The translations under genes were made by a program, and so were the position numbers. The notes beneath the pieces are model-generated. The model saw only the letters and a list, made by a program, of their open reading frames with translations, was not told the DNA's origin and did not search any database. A stretch of 64,000 bases of DNA from QKTW01 sp052161885. GTDB lineage: Bacteria > Bacteroidota > Bacteroidia > Chitinophagales > Chitinophagaceae. Location: NCBI GenBank assembly GCA_052161885.1, contig CP197396.1, positions 4,154,001-4,218,000 on the forward strand. The letters are read 5' to 3'. This document shows, in pieces, positions 27,864 to 37,035 of this stretch (its first letter is position 1; each line of letters begins with the position of its first letter).

Positions 27864-28952
27864 TTACTGCAAAAACGGAATCTTCACCACTTGTGCTTTC
27901 ACTGCTTTATCGCGGATCATGACAAATATTTCTGTGCCTTCAGCAGCATTTTCTTTAGTTACGTAAGCCATACCTATAGCTTTACCCAGGCTGGGCGACT
28001 GCGTACCGGAAGTTACATAACCGATTTCGTTACCGGCTGCATCCTGTATTTTGTAGTGATGGCGGGGAATGCCCTTATCCACCATTTCAAATCCTACCAG
28101 CTTACGTTTGATGCCTTCTGCTTTCTGTGCTTCCAGGATGTTCTTAGCGGTAAATTCTTTGGTGAACTTCGTGATCCAGCCGAGACCCGCCTCCAGTGGT
28201 GAGGTAGTATCGTCTATATCGTTTCCGTAAAGGCAGAAACCTTTTTCCAGGCGCAGTGTATCACGTGCAGCAAGGCCTATTGGCTTCAGGCCGTGAGGGC
28301 CTCCTACGCGGAAGATCTCACTCCATATTTTTACAGCATTGTCATCTTTATCTTCAAAATAGATTTCCACGCCACCACTTCCTGTATAGCCGGTAGCACT
28401 TACGATCACATTGTCCACGCCTGCAAAAGTGCCTTTTGCAAAAGTGTAGTATTTAAGATTGGTGATGTCCATATCTGTAAGCTGCTGCATATATTTCACA
28501 GCATTAGGACCCTGAACGGCCAGCAGTGCAGTTTTGTCGGAAATGTTGTGCATTTCCACGCCTTCTGTATTGAACTTGCTGATCCAGTTCCAGTCTTTTT
28601 CAATGTTGGAGGCATTTACCACCAGCATATAGGTCTTGTTTTCCTCAATGCAGTATACCAGCAGGTCATCTACTATACCACCTTCTTCATTAGGCAGGCA
28701 GGAATACTGTGCCTTACCGGCAGTGAGCTTGCTGGCATCGTTGCTGGTAACACGCTGTATCAGGTCCAGGGCCTTGTCTCCTTTCAGCATGAATTCGCCC
28801 ATGTGGCTTACGTCAAATACGCCGGCATTGGTACGCACTGTGTTGTGCTCTTCATTGATACCGCTGTACGAAATAGGCATGTTATAGCCTGCAAACTCAG
28901 CCATTTTAGCACCCAGACCGATATGCATCTGGGTAAAAGGTGTATTTTTCAT
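27864..28952 (-). CDS. gcvT: Aminomethyltransferase, glycine cleavage system T protein
   Basis: 362 aa. GcvT takes the aminomethyl group from lipoyl-H protein, releases ammonia and makes 5,10-methylenetetrahydrofolate. The folate-binding YgfZ/GcvT signatures are visible: VFDVSHMGEF, VVNASNIEKDW, GYTGSGGVEIYF, GLAARDTLRLEKGFCLYGND and the C-terminal GIPRHHYKI region. The catalytic Asp lies in VVNASNIEKDW. A -7 box is 29 bases upstream of the start. Other gcv genes are not nearby. Confidence 0.97.
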   Translation of the reverse strand: MKNTPFTQMHIGLGAKMAEFAGYNMPISYSGINEEHNTVRTNAGVFDVSHMGEFMLKGDKALDLIQRVTSNDASKLTAGKAQYSCLPNEEGGIVDDLLVYCIEENKTYMLVVNASNIEKDWNWISKFNTEGVEMHNISDKTALLAVQGPNAVKYMQQLTDMDITNLKYYTFAKGTFAGVDNVIVSATGYTGSGGVEIYFEDKDDNAVKIWSEIFRVGGPHGLKPIGLAARDTLRLEKGFCLYGNDIDDTTSPLEAGLGWITKFTKEFTAKNILEAQKAEGIKRKLVGFEMVDKGIPRHHYKIQDAAGNEIGYVTSGTQSPSLGKAIGMAYVTKENAAEGTEIFVMIRDKAVKAQVVKIPFLQ

Positions 28953-28980
28953 TAACCGGATTTTTTTACAAATATGCGGG

Positions 28981-28988
28981 CAAAGATA
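28981..28988 (-). promoter_or_regulatory. TAnnTTTG -7 box for gcvT
   Basis: TATCTTTG on the minus strand, followed by GC as in the pepA promoter, 29 bases before the gcvT start codon. Confidence 0.45.
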
Positions 28989-29113
28989 GTGGATTGCGCG
29001 ATTGATGGATAATTGTGCAGAAACTTAATCCTTCCGGCATCTGCTGGAAAGCCGGCGAGCGTTTTCCCGGATGTGAAAATGGAGTTGCCGTGGAATCGCT
29101 ATTTTTATAGGAC

Positions 29114-31342
29114 ATGAACCATCTGCCGCACCTGATACACGACCTAGGACTCATACTCATCATAGCTGGTATCACTACCGTGCTGTTCAAAGTATTGAAG
29201 CAACCGGTAGTGCTGGGTTATCTGCTGGCAGGGGTGCTGGTGAGCCCGAAATTCCCCCTGTTGCCCAATATTACAGAAACGGAGAATATCCGTGTGTGGG
29301 CCGATATCGGTGTCATATTCCTGCTTTTTACGCTGGGGCTTGAGTTCAGTTTTAAGAAACTGGTAAAAGTTGGCGGCCCCGCATCTGTAACTGCATTTAT
29401 TGAAATAACTGCTATGCTGGGTATTGGCTTTCTGCTGGGCAGAGTACTTGGCTGGCCGCTGATGGACTGCATTTTCCTGGGCGGTATATTAAGCATTGCG
29501 TCTACCACAATTATCCTGCGATCTTTTGATGAACTGGGGGTGAAAAGCAAGCGTTTTGCAGGGCTGGTATTTGGAGTGCTTATCGTAGAAGATCTTGTAG
29601 CTGTGGTATTACTTGTATTGCTGTCTACCATAGCTGTAAGCCGTCAGTTTGCGGGGATAGAGATGCTGGGTTCCGTTTTAAAGCTGGCATTTTTCCTGTT
29701 GCTCTGGTTTATAGCAGGTATATTCTTTATTCCGTCGCTGCTGGGAAAGGTGCAGAAATTTATGAGCGATGAAACTATGCTTATCGTTTCCATAGGTTTG
29801 TGCCTGATGATGGTGATACTTGCTTCGCTTGCCGGTTTCTCTCCCGCACTCGGAGCTTTTATCATGGGGTCAATTCTGGCAGAAACAACACAGGCAGAGC
29901 GTATAGAGCATCTCATCAAGCCGGTAAAAGATCTTTTTGGGGCTGTGTTCTTTGTGTCTGTGGGCATGCTTATAGATCCGCATGTGCTTGTACAGTATGC
30001 GTGGCCAATTCTCATTATTACACTGGTGTTCGTTTTTGCAAAAACGCTGCATGTTACAATCGGTGCGCTGGTGGCGGGACAGCCGCTGAAAACAGCTATA
30101 CAGGCGGGTATGAGCATGGGGCAGATCGGGGAGTTCTCGTTTATTATCGCCACACTGGGGCTTACGTTGGGTGTTACAAGCAGCTTCCTGTATCCCATTG
30201 CAGTGGCAGTATCAGCCATTACTACATTCTCTACACCGTATATGATAAAGCTTGCAGTGCCTTTGTACGACAGGGTAGATGCCCGTCTTCCTGCGGCATG
30301 GAAGAAAGTGCTCAACCGGTACAGTACCGGTGCACAGACGATAAGCACCGCAGGCAGTGAATGGAAGGTATTGCTACGTGCATTTATGCTCAACCTGTTG
30401 TTTTTTTCGGTAATGATTATCGGCATCATTGTGCTTTTTGCCCGGTATGCCGCGCCGTACATCCGTGCCCACATTGCCAATGATGCTGTAGCTTCTGTTG
30501 TGATCATCCTGCTTTGCCTATTGGTAATTGCGCCGTTTCTCTGGGCTATGGTAATGCGTAAATTGCATCCGCATGCCTTTGCTGTACTGTGGAGCAATAA
30601 ACGTTATCGCGGTCCGCTGCTGCTGCTGCGATTGCTGCGGCTGGCTGCGGGAATTATGTATGTGGCGGTTTTGTTGCTGAGTATCTACCCACCTGCAATA
30701 GCATTGCTTGTAGTGGCAGTAATTATCCTTGTTGCTGCTTCGTTCTCCCGCAGCATACATGCTTTTTACATTCGAATAGAAGACCGCTTTTTTTATAATT
30801 TTCATCACCGCGAAATACATGCTGCACGCGTAAACCGCGATGAGCTGGCTCCGTGGGATGCACATATAGCACAGTTTGTATTGCCGGCCGGTACGCCTGT
30901 AGCCGGACTTACGCTGGAAGAAATAGGCCTGAGGGAAAAAGCGGGTGTAAATATTGCGATGATACGTCGGGGTGAACACTACACAATACCAGCCCCGGCA
31001 CGCACTGAAAAGCTATATCCTGATGACCGGCTTTTTGTAATTGGTACAGACGAGCAGCTGGAACTCTTTAAAAAATATGTAGAGCCTGAGATAAAAGATG
31101 GCTATAAAGATGAAGCACAGGAAGTAGTGCTGAGGAAGATTGTTGTTCGTGAAAATGATTTTATGCACCGGCATACCATAAGGGAAAGCGGTGTGCGTGA
31201 AAAAACAGACGGGCTGGTTGTAGGCCTGGAACGTAAAGGCCGGCGCATACTTAATCCTGATTCTTTCACAGTATTGCATCCCGGCGATCAATTGTGGATT
31301 GTAGGCAATGAAAAGCTGATCAATGCACTCAGATCTTCGTAA
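29114..31342 (+). CDS. KefB/CPA2-type cation:proton antiporter with two RCK_C domains
   Basis: 742 aa. The first ~380 residues form the 12-13-helix CPA2 antiporter core, with GYLLAGVLVSP, the charged helix LLFTLGLEFS and GGILSIASTTIILRS. After a further set of membrane helices (residues ~420-560) come two consecutive TrkA-C/RCK_C regulatory domains, around residues 580-655 and 665-740 (each ending in a DRLFVIG- or DQLWIVG-type strand). There is no NAD-binding RCK_N (TrkA-N) domain, unlike Escherichia coli KefB. It probably exchanges K+ or Na+ for H+. It converges with the next gene with only 6 bases between stops. Confidence 0.9.
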   Translation: MNHLPHLIHDLGLILIIAGITTVLFKVLKQPVVLGYLLAGVLVSPKFPLLPNITETENIRVWADIGVIFLLFTLGLEFSFKKLVKVGGPASVTAFIEITAMLGIGFLLGRVLGWPLMDCIFLGGILSIASTTIILRSFDELGVKSKRFAGLVFGVLIVEDLVAVVLLVLLSTIAVSRQFAGIEMLGSVLKLAFFLLLWFIAGIFFIPSLLGKVQKFMSDETMLIVSIGLCLMMVILASLAGFSPALGAFIMGSILAETTQAERIEHLIKPVKDLFGAVFFVSVGMLIDPHVLVQYAWPILIITLVFVFAKTLHVTIGALVAGQPLKTAIQAGMSMGQIGEFSFIIATLGLTLGVTSSFLYPIAVAVSAITTFSTPYMIKLAVPLYDRVDARLPAAWKKVLNRYSTGAQTISTAGSEWKVLLRAFMLNLLFFSVMIIGIIVLFARYAAPYIRAHIANDAVASVVIILLCLLVIAPFLWAMVMRKLHPHAFAVLWSNKRYRGPLLLLRLLRLAAGIMYVAVLLLSIYPPAIALLVVAVIILVAASFSRSIHAFYIRIEDRFFYNFHHREIHAARVNRDELAPWDAHIAQFVLPAGTPVAGLTLEEIGLREKAGVNIAMIRRGEHYTIPAPARTEKLYPDDRLFVIGTDEQLELFKKYVEPEIKDGYKDEAQEVVLRKIVVRENDFMHRHTIRESGVREKTDGLVVGLERKGRRILNPDSFTVLHPGDQLWIVGNEKLINALRSS

Positions 31343-31348
31343 CAAAAA

Positions 31349-32773
31349 TTATAGCGCGCTGGCCTTTACGATTTTTTCTGTTTTCAATAGTCGTCCATAT
31401 TTGTCAGATATCTTCAGGAAATAGATGCCGCTGCTCAGTATGCTGATGTCCAGTGGATTTTTTTCCGTGGCCTGTATTACCGCCTGTCCCATGAAATTAT
31501 ATACAGTAATGCTGGTTTTTTCTGGTGCATTTATATGTAGTATAGTTGTTGTAGGATTGGGGTAAACGGTTACCTGGCTTGTATTTACAGGCATATTATG
31601 TACAGAGAGCGGGTTGGGACTTACGTAAACCGGTAATAAAAACGACTGGTCTATCAGCGGGTGCATGTTGGTGTCGCTGCAGACGTGAGGTGCTTCGTCA
31701 TTTGCCGTCACAACAAGGATATGCATACCGGTATCGGCCATGCCGGGTGTCCATGAAAAACAAACGACTACAGAATCACTCCATATGCCGCTGTAGCTTG
31801 TCTGTGAGCCGGGGCATGACACATTATGATTGTCGTACGCATAAAAATTTCCATTGGTGCGCTGTATGAACCTGCAGAAGTGCATGGCTGTATTTACCGA
31901 AGCCAGTAATGTATCTCCGGTTATTATACAGCCGGACAATGAGCCGGGAACAAAGCCGTTGCTGCTTCTTTCCGTAGTATCCCGCATCACAAAGTGCGTA
32001 GCTATATCGCGCATCACGGAGCCCTTTTTCTGGCCATTGTGATATTTATCTGTGCGTGTGGCCAGCACATTATTACCTCTTCCTGTTGCGAGTGGGGTAA
32101 ATGAGGCGTTGCCATAATTAAAAGAAAAGTTGCTTGCTGCAAATGGAGCATTAATACTGTATCCTGCGAGGAAAGGTATGTTCGTAGCTGCATAGGTTAC
32201 CTGGCAGCCTGCAGATGTGCGTGGATAAATAATAGCAAAGCCCAGACTGTCGTTGTTGGGATCTACCGCGCCGTTTGTTAACGCATAGGGTATGCCGGCA
32301 GAATAATAGGGTAGCGGCGGGGCCGTAAAGAACGGGGACGACAAGGTATCAGGTACAAGGTTGTTCAATGTCGCTTCCAGATAAATATTGTAATTGCCAT
32401 TTACCAGGTTTACAGCACTGTCGCGGCCGGCAAGCGATATGTAAAATGTCCAGTAATCGCATCGGGAAGGCAAGGTAAAATTGCGGTCATAAAGATACTC
32501 CTGGTAGTAGGGGGCATGTGTGGCAGGAGTGCTGTCCCGCAACAGCAGGATGCTGCCGTTTTGGGTATTGCAGGAATTAAAATAGCACAGGCTCATACCC
32601 GGCGTTACCGGAGCAGAACCATCACAGCGGCCATACAGCTTTAGCCGGAACTGGTATGTAGAATCGTGCAGCCAGGAATAGGTAATTTCTCCGCCGGTAA
32701 AATTGGTCGCGGTTGCGGAAATGGAAACAGAAAGGGCGAGAAGAAATAAATACAGGCAGGTTCGCAGATTCAT
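31349..32773 (-). CDS. Secreted protein with T9SS type A sorting domain
   Basis: 474 aa with a signal peptide (LYLFLLALSVSISATA). The C-terminal ~80 residues are a textbook type A T9SS sorting domain: VTVYPNPTTTILHI, ITVYNFMGQAV, LDISILSSGIYFLKI and EKIVK. The preceding region is rich in Tyr, Thr and Asn with cysteine pairs (GRCDG, CYFNSC, SRCDYW) and looks like the extracellular immunoglobulin-like gliding-type proteins common in Bacteroidota. Function unknown. The gene is on its own with non-coding DNA upstream. Confidence 0.9.
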   Translation of the reverse strand: MNLRTCLYLFLLALSVSISATATNFTGGEITYSWLHDSTYQFRLKLYGRCDGSAPVTPGMSLCYFNSCNTQNGSILLLRDSTPATHAPYYQEYLYDRNFTLPSRCDYWTFYISLAGRDSAVNLVNGNYNIYLEATLNNLVPDTLSSPFFTAPPLPYYSAGIPYALTNGAVDPNNDSLGFAIIYPRTSAGCQVTYAATNIPFLAGYSINAPFAASNFSFNYGNASFTPLATGRGNNVLATRTDKYHNGQKKGSVMRDIATHFVMRDTTERSSNGFVPGSLSGCIITGDTLLASVNTAMHFCRFIQRTNGNFYAYDNHNVSCPGSQTSYSGIWSDSVVVCFSWTPGMADTGMHILVVTANDEAPHVCSDTNMHPLIDQSFLLPVYVSPNPLSVHNMPVNTSQVTVYPNPTTTILHINAPEKTSITVYNFMGQAVIQATEKNPLDISILSSGIYFLKISDKYGRLLKTEKIVKASAL

Positions 32774-32884
32774 AAAGTATAGGTTTTGTAAAGTGAAAAT
32801 ACAAAATCCCGATAGATGTTTTTACGGGATAATAATGATATGATTTGCAAAAAACGATAATATGTTTGCCGGAATACAAAAAGA

Positions 32885-32910
32885 AAGGGCTGACTTTTCA
32901 GCCAGCCCTT
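32885..32910 (-). terminator. Terminator of pckA
   Basis: Stem 32885-32892 pairs with 32903-32910; an alternative shifted pairing inside is also possible. On the minus strand it is followed by TTCTTTTTG, 23 bases after the pckA stop. Confidence 0.82.
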
Positions 32911-32932
32911 GTAATAAAAAAGTAGTCTGTTA

Positions 32933-34546
32933 TTATACGCTCTGCATTACCACAGGTGCAGCAGCCAGGATTTCTTCGTTGGCTTCTGATGCATATTTAT
33001 CAAAGTTCTTAACGAACAATTGAGCGAGTTCATTTGCTTTTTTGTCGTAAGCTTCTTTATCAGCCCATGTATCACGTGGGTTCAGGATTTCAGCCGGTAC
33101 ATTAGGTACAGACTGCGGAACCAGCACACCGAATACCGGGTGAGCAGTAAACTCAACATTGTTCAGTTCACCGTTCATAGCAGCAGTGATCATAGCACGT
33201 GTATACTTCAGGCTCATACGGTTGCCGGTGCCATAAGCGCCACCGCTCCATCCTGTGTTGATGAGCCATACATTTACATCCGGGTGCTCTTCCAGTTTTT
33301 TACCCAGCAGCTCTGCATATTTTGTAGGATGCAGCGGCAGGAATACACGACCGAAGCAGGCAGAGAAAGTAGTCTGTGGTTCTGTAACGCCTACCTCTGT
33401 ACCGGCAACTTTTGCAGTATATCCGGAGATAAAGTGGTACATAGCCTGGCCTTTCGTCAGCTTGCTGATTGGAGGCAGGATGCCAAATGCATCGCAGGTA
33501 AGGAAGAAAACGTTTTTAGGATTGCCGCCGTAAGAAGGTTCTTTGGCGTTGTCGATATGATTGATCGGGTAAGCAGCGCGTGTATTTTCCGTGATGCTGC
33601 AGTCCGCATAATTTACTGTTTTGGTGCCTGGCAGGAACTTGATGTTTTCCAGCAATGCGCCTGGTTTTATCGCGTTGAAGATCTGTGGTTCTTTTTCAGC
33701 GCTCAGGTCTATACATTTTGCATAGCAGCCACCTTCAAAGTTAAATACAGAACCTTCAGCCCAGCCATGCTCATCATCACCGATCAGTGCGCGGTGAGGA
33801 TCAGCGCTCAGTGTGGTTTTACCGGTACCGGAAAGACCGAAGAACAGGGCAACATCTCCGTCTTTGCCTTCATTGGCGGAGCAGTGCATGCTCAATACTT
33901 TATGATCATGCGGGAGGATAAAGTTCAGCACGCCGAAGATACCTTTCTTCATTTCGCCGGTATAAGCAGAACCACCGATCAGGATTACTTTTTTAGTGAA
34001 GTTTACGATCGTGAAGTTTGCCTGGCGTGTGCCGTCTACAGCAGGATCAGCCTGGAAGCCGGGAGCCTGCAGGATCAGCCAGTCAGGATTTTGTGTATTG
34101 ATTTCAGCTTCTGTCGGACGCAGGAAAAGGTCGTTACAGAACAGGTTTGCCCATGGCGTTTCGTTTACTACGCGGATGTTCAGACGATATTTAGGATCAG
34201 CACATGCATAAGCATCGCGTACCCATACTTCTTTACCGCCCAGGTACTGACATACTTTATTATAAAGTGCATCAAATACATCCGGAGCCAGCGGAATGTT
34301 TACATCACCCCAATCTACAGATTTTTCGGTGATTGCATCTTTTACAGTGAATTTGTCTTTAGGGGAACGTCCGGTGAATTTACCAGTGCTCACACACAGC
34401 GCGCCGGTATCATTCAGCTCGCCCTGGCCCAGCTCAATAGTCTTGTTAACCAGTTCTTCAGAAGAAAGATTCCAGTGCGCTACTGCTACATTAAGGCCCA
34501 GGTCAGCAAGATTTGCCGACGGGTTTTTCTTACCATATTCCTGCAT
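32933..34546 (-). CDS. pckA: Phosphoenolpyruvate carboxykinase (ATP)
   Basis: 537 aa. Converts oxaloacetate and ATP to PEP, CO2 and ADP, the first committed step of gluconeogenesis. The kinase-1 motif GLSGTGKTTLSADP and kinase-2 motif with GDDEHGW are clear, as are FEGGCYAK and the catalytic-site RTYFTG-like CVSTGKFTGRSPKDKF segment. The long C-terminal helix region is normal. A promoter with a -7 box is about 30 bases upstream of the start. Confidence 0.98.
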   Translation of the reverse strand: MQEYGKKNPSANLADLGLNVAVAHWNLSSEELVNKTIELGQGELNDTGALCVSTGKFTGRSPKDKFTVKDAITEKSVDWGDVNIPLAPDVFDALYNKVCQYLGGKEVWVRDAYACADPKYRLNIRVVNETPWANLFCNDLFLRPTEAEINTQNPDWLILQAPGFQADPAVDGTRQANFTIVNFTKKVILIGGSAYTGEMKKGIFGVLNFILPHDHKVLSMHCSANEGKDGDVALFFGLSGTGKTTLSADPHRALIGDDEHGWAEGSVFNFEGGCYAKCIDLSAEKEPQIFNAIKPGALLENIKFLPGTKTVNYADCSITENTRAAYPINHIDNAKEPSYGGNPKNVFFLTCDAFGILPPISKLTKGQAMYHFISGYTAKVAGTEVGVTEPQTTFSACFGRVFLPLHPTKYAELLGKKLEEHPDVNVWLINTGWSGGAYGTGNRMSLKYTRAMITAAMNGELNNVEFTAHPVFGVLVPQSVPNVPAEILNPRDTWADKEAYDKKANELAQLFVKNFDKYASEANEEILAAAPVVMQSV

Positions 34547-34578
34547 AATATTTCTTTTAGTAGAAAAAATTTAGACGT

Positions 34579-34607
34579 CAAAAATACAACCGAAATGCAA
34601 TTCAAAA
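34579..34607 (-). promoter_or_regulatory. pckA promoter
   Basis: On the minus strand TTTTG (34603-34607) is followed after 16 bases by TATTTTTG (34579-34586). The -7 box is exact; the spacing is a little short of the usual ~19-20. Confidence 0.5.
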
Positions 34608-34910
34608 GCATACAGTACCGATTAATTTTGAAAAGAAACACCCTCACAGGTAGTTTTATTTATTCCTAAATTGTTTAAAATCATTTATTTAAATGCATAT
34701 TGAAAAAATAAGTAAGTAATTACTTTTAGGGCTTTGTTCACATTACAACAGGATAAGACAAACGGGGCAGGGGGAAGAAACGATAAGAGTCCGGTATGCT
34801 GCTGTATATTTATAAAATGCTATATATCTTAAAGTTCAGGGAAGTATTGCAATCCGGAGCTTTATTATGCCCTGAAATGACACATAATTTCTAAAAATCA
34901 TGTCAGTCGT

Positions 34911-34942
34911 TTTGTATTTTAGGATTTAACTAAGTACATTTG
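34911..34942 (+). promoter_or_regulatory. ATP synthase operon promoter
   Basis: TTTG (34911-34914), a 20-base spacer and TACATTTG (34935-34942) match the Bacteroidota sigma consensus TTTG-N19-21-TAnnTTTG closely. The atpB ATG is 22 bases further on. Confidence 0.75.
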
Positions 34943-34964
34943 CGCAAAATTTCAGGGCTGAGTA

Positions 34965-36077
34965 ATGATTCGCAAACGTTTATTTTCCTTAATTATATTG
35001 GTTTTTGCATGCTCTTTTGCTAACTTCTCTGCATTTGCAAACGCAGAAGAACCAAAGAAAGCAGAAGACAAAGAAAAATTCAATGCTTCAGAAGTAATTT
35101 TCGGTCACATCAGCGACTCGCATGAGTGGCATTTTTTCTCTGTCGGAGAAACGCATGCTACCATTCCTCTGCCGGTAATACTCTACAGTCCGTCCAAAGG
35201 GCTTTCTGTATTCTCTTCTTCCAAATTTGGCCACGAAGGAAACCGTGAAGAACATGAAGGATACAAACTCAACGAAAAAGACAATAAGATTGAAGCTGTA
35301 GATGGTACTCCTGTTTACGATTTCTCTATAACCAAGAATGTTGTTTCCATGATCATTTCAGTAATACTGCTGTTATGGATCATGCTGGGTGTCGCTAAAA
35401 AATACAAGCAACAGGGTTCCAAAGTAGCGCCTTCCGGTTTTCAGAATGCACTGGAGCCGGTAATTACCTTTGTGCGTGACGAAGTGGCCAAGCCAAACCT
35501 CGGGAACAAGTACATGAAGTTCATGCCGCTGCTGCTCACGGTGTTTTTCTTTATCTGGATCAACAACCTGCTGGGTCTGCTGCCGGGCGGTGCCAACTTC
35601 ACCGGCAACATCGCAGTAACAGGCTGTCTTGCACTGGTTTCCTTTATTGTAATGGTGATCAACGGTAACAAACATTTCTGGGGTCACCTGCTGAACCCTC
35701 CGGGAGTTCCTTTTGGTGTAAAGATCATTCTGGTTCCTATCGAGATCATTTCTCTCTTCATTAAGCCTATCGCATTGATGATACGTCTTTTTGCCAACAT
35801 CCTGGCGGGTCACATTATCATCCTGAGTGTTGTTTCTATGATCTTTATCTTCGGTAAAATGGGTGCAAGCCCTGCCGGCGGTTTTGGATTCTCCATAGTA
35901 TCTATTGCGTTCTCTGTATTCATGTTCTTCCTTGAATTGCTGGTAGCAGCGATCCAGGCGTTTATCTTCACCAACCTGACTGCTGTATTCATTGGTCAGG
36001 CTACTGAAGAGCATCATCATGAAGCACATGAAGATGGTTTTGACCATGCACATAGTGACAATGAGATCATTGCTTAA
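34965..36077 (+). CDS. atpB: ATP synthase F0 subunit a
   Basis: 370 aa, longer than the proteobacterial subunit because of a leader peptide (residues 1-25) and a hydrophilic N-terminal domain, as is usual in Bacteroidota. The essential arginine is in the helix IALMIRLFANILAGHIIIL, and the preceding helices with NNLLGLLPGG are typical. It forms the proton half-channels against the c-ring. First gene of the atpB-E-F-H-A operon. The C-terminal tail is His-rich (EEHHHEAHEDG), a feature with no clear role. Confidence 0.97.
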   Translation: MIRKRLFSLIILVFACSFANFSAFANAEEPKKAEDKEKFNASEVIFGHISDSHEWHFFSVGETHATIPLPVILYSPSKGLSVFSSSKFGHEGNREEHEGYKLNEKDNKIEAVDGTPVYDFSITKNVVSMIISVILLLWIMLGVAKKYKQQGSKVAPSGFQNALEPVITFVRDEVAKPNLGNKYMKFMPLLLTVFFFIWINNLLGLLPGGANFTGNIAVTGCLALVSFIVMVINGNKHFWGHLLNPPGVPFGVKIILVPIEIISLFIKPIALMIRLFANILAGHIIILSVVSMIFIFGKMGASPAGGFGFSIVSIAFSVFMFFLELLVAAIQAFIFTNLTAVFIGQATEEHHHEAHEDGFDHAHSDNEIIA

Positions 36078-36109
36078 TCTGTTTTTTTTATTTTAAATCC
36101 ATATATAAC

Positions 36110-36361
36110 ATGTCTTTGTTGAACACAGTTCTCTTAGCGATTGATGGTACTGCTGCTGCCGGTGGTGCTATTGGTGCAGGCGTAGCTGCACTGGGTGCAG
36201 GTATCGGTATCGGTCAGATTGGTAAAGGTGCGGTAGAATCTATCGCCCGTCAACCAGAAGCTGCCGGTGACATCCGCGCCAACATGATCCTGACTGCAGC
36301 CTTCGTAGAAGGTGTTGCACTGTTTGGTGTAATCGCAGGTCTGCTGGCTGTAGTAGGCTAG
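36110..36361 (+). CDS. atpE: ATP synthase F0 subunit c
   Basis: 83 aa, two transmembrane helices joined by the polar loop SIARQPE that contacts F1. The ion-binding carboxylate is Glu67 in AFVEGVALFGV. Gln36 is present in the first helix, but the residue after Glu67 is Gly, not the Ser/Thr seen in sodium-binding rings, so proton coupling is likely. A 13-bp hairpin lies after the stop, before atpF. Confidence 0.97.
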   Translation: MSLLNTVLLAIDGTAAAGGAIGAGVAALGAGIGIGQIGKGAVESIARQPEAAGDIRANMILTAAFVEGVALFGVIAGLLAVVG

Positions 36362-36373
36362 TAGTTAAAGACT

Positions 36374-36414
36374 TTAAACTGCATCCAACGCAGAGGGCAG
36401 CGGATGCAGTTTAA
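36374..36414 (+). terminator. Intra-operon hairpin between atpE and atpF
   Basis: A perfect 13-bp stem (36374-36386 with 36402-36414) with a 15-base loop, followed by TTTTAA. Within an operon this could partly terminate or stabilise the atpE mRNA, which is needed in higher copy than the other subunits. That role is inference. Confidence 0.6.
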
Positions 36415-36494
36415 TTTTAAAATGGGAAAAAGACGCGGCATGCCGCAAACAATCATTGAAATAATCAATTTACAATACAAAATTTATCAAGATT

Positions 36495-36989
36495 ATGGGT
36501 TTGTTAACTCCTGCACTCGGCTTATTTGTATGGACTGCTATTGCATTCCTTATTGTGTTTGTGATATTGCGTAAAGCTGCATGGAAGCCTATTCTTAAAA
36601 CGCTGAACGAACGTGAAACCGGTATCGCTGACTCTATTGCTGCTGCTGAACGTGTGAAAAAAGAAATGGGACAGATGCAGGCTGAAAATGAAAAGCTGAT
36701 GGCACAGGCCCGTGAAGAACGCAGCCAGATGCTGAAAGAAGCAAAAGAAACCAGCGATGGCATCATCAATAAGGCTAAAGCAGATACCAAAGCGATTGCT
36801 GATAAAATGATCGCTGATGCAACGCAGCAGATCAATCAGCAGAAGATGGCTGCAATGACCGAAGTGAAAAATGAAATCGGTAACCTGGCAGTACAGGTAG
36901 CTGAAAAAATCCTGCGCCAGCAACTGGCCACTGCAGAAGCTCAGAATAGCTATGCAAACCTGCTCGCAGAAGAAATGAAACTGAATTAA
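36495..36989 (+). CDS. atpF: ATP synthase F0 subunit b
   Basis: 164 aa. One N-terminal transmembrane helix (LFVWTAIAFLIVFVILRKAAW) and a long charged helix that dimerises as the peripheral stalk. KERETGIADSIAAAERVKKEM-type heptads (from about residue 38) are typical. It follows atpE after a hairpin and precedes atpH. Confidence 0.96.
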   Translation: MGLLTPALGLFVWTAIAFLIVFVILRKAAWKPILKTLNERETGIADSIAAAERVKKEMGQMQAENEKLMAQAREERSQMLKEAKETSDGIINKAKADTKAIADKMIADATQQINQQKMAAMTEVKNEIGNLAVQVAEKILRQQLATAEAQNSYANLLAEEMKLN

Positions 36990-36996
36990 TCATTAT

Positions 36997-37031
36997 AATT
37001 AGCAAATTTGCTAATTAGCTAATTAGCTAAT
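36997..37031. repeat. Overlapping AT-rich palindromes between atpF and atpH
   Basis: 36997-37016 is a perfect 20-base palindrome centred on AAATTT, and 37014-37031 a second palindrome built from TTAGCTAA. They lie directly before the atpH start. TTAGCTAA-type repeats are frequent in intergenic DNA of related genomes (from memory). Confidence 0.6.
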
Positions 37032-37035
37032 CAAT

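Larger units (their letters stand above)
34547..34964. other. Divergent promoter region between pckA and the atp operon
   Basis: 418 bases without a gene. The left end carries the pckA promoter (box at 34579-34586), the right end the atp promoter (box at 34935-34942). The centre (about 34660-34860) is AT-rich and shows no recognisable operator, repeat or RNA gene. Confidence 0.6.

Noticed and set aside
32933..34669. Long plus-strand open frame (33020-34669) opposite pckA
   Set aside because: It is the antisense shadow of pckA, rich in Cys, Phe and Tyr and without protein-like features.
34547..34964. Possible riboswitch or RNA gene between pckA and atpB
   Set aside because: No conserved core of any riboswitch class seen; the stretch is explained by two divergent promoters and AT-rich DNA.
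36110..36361. Sodium-coupled subunit c
   Set aside because: Glutamine is present in helix one, but the residue after the key Glu is Gly rather than Ser/Thr.
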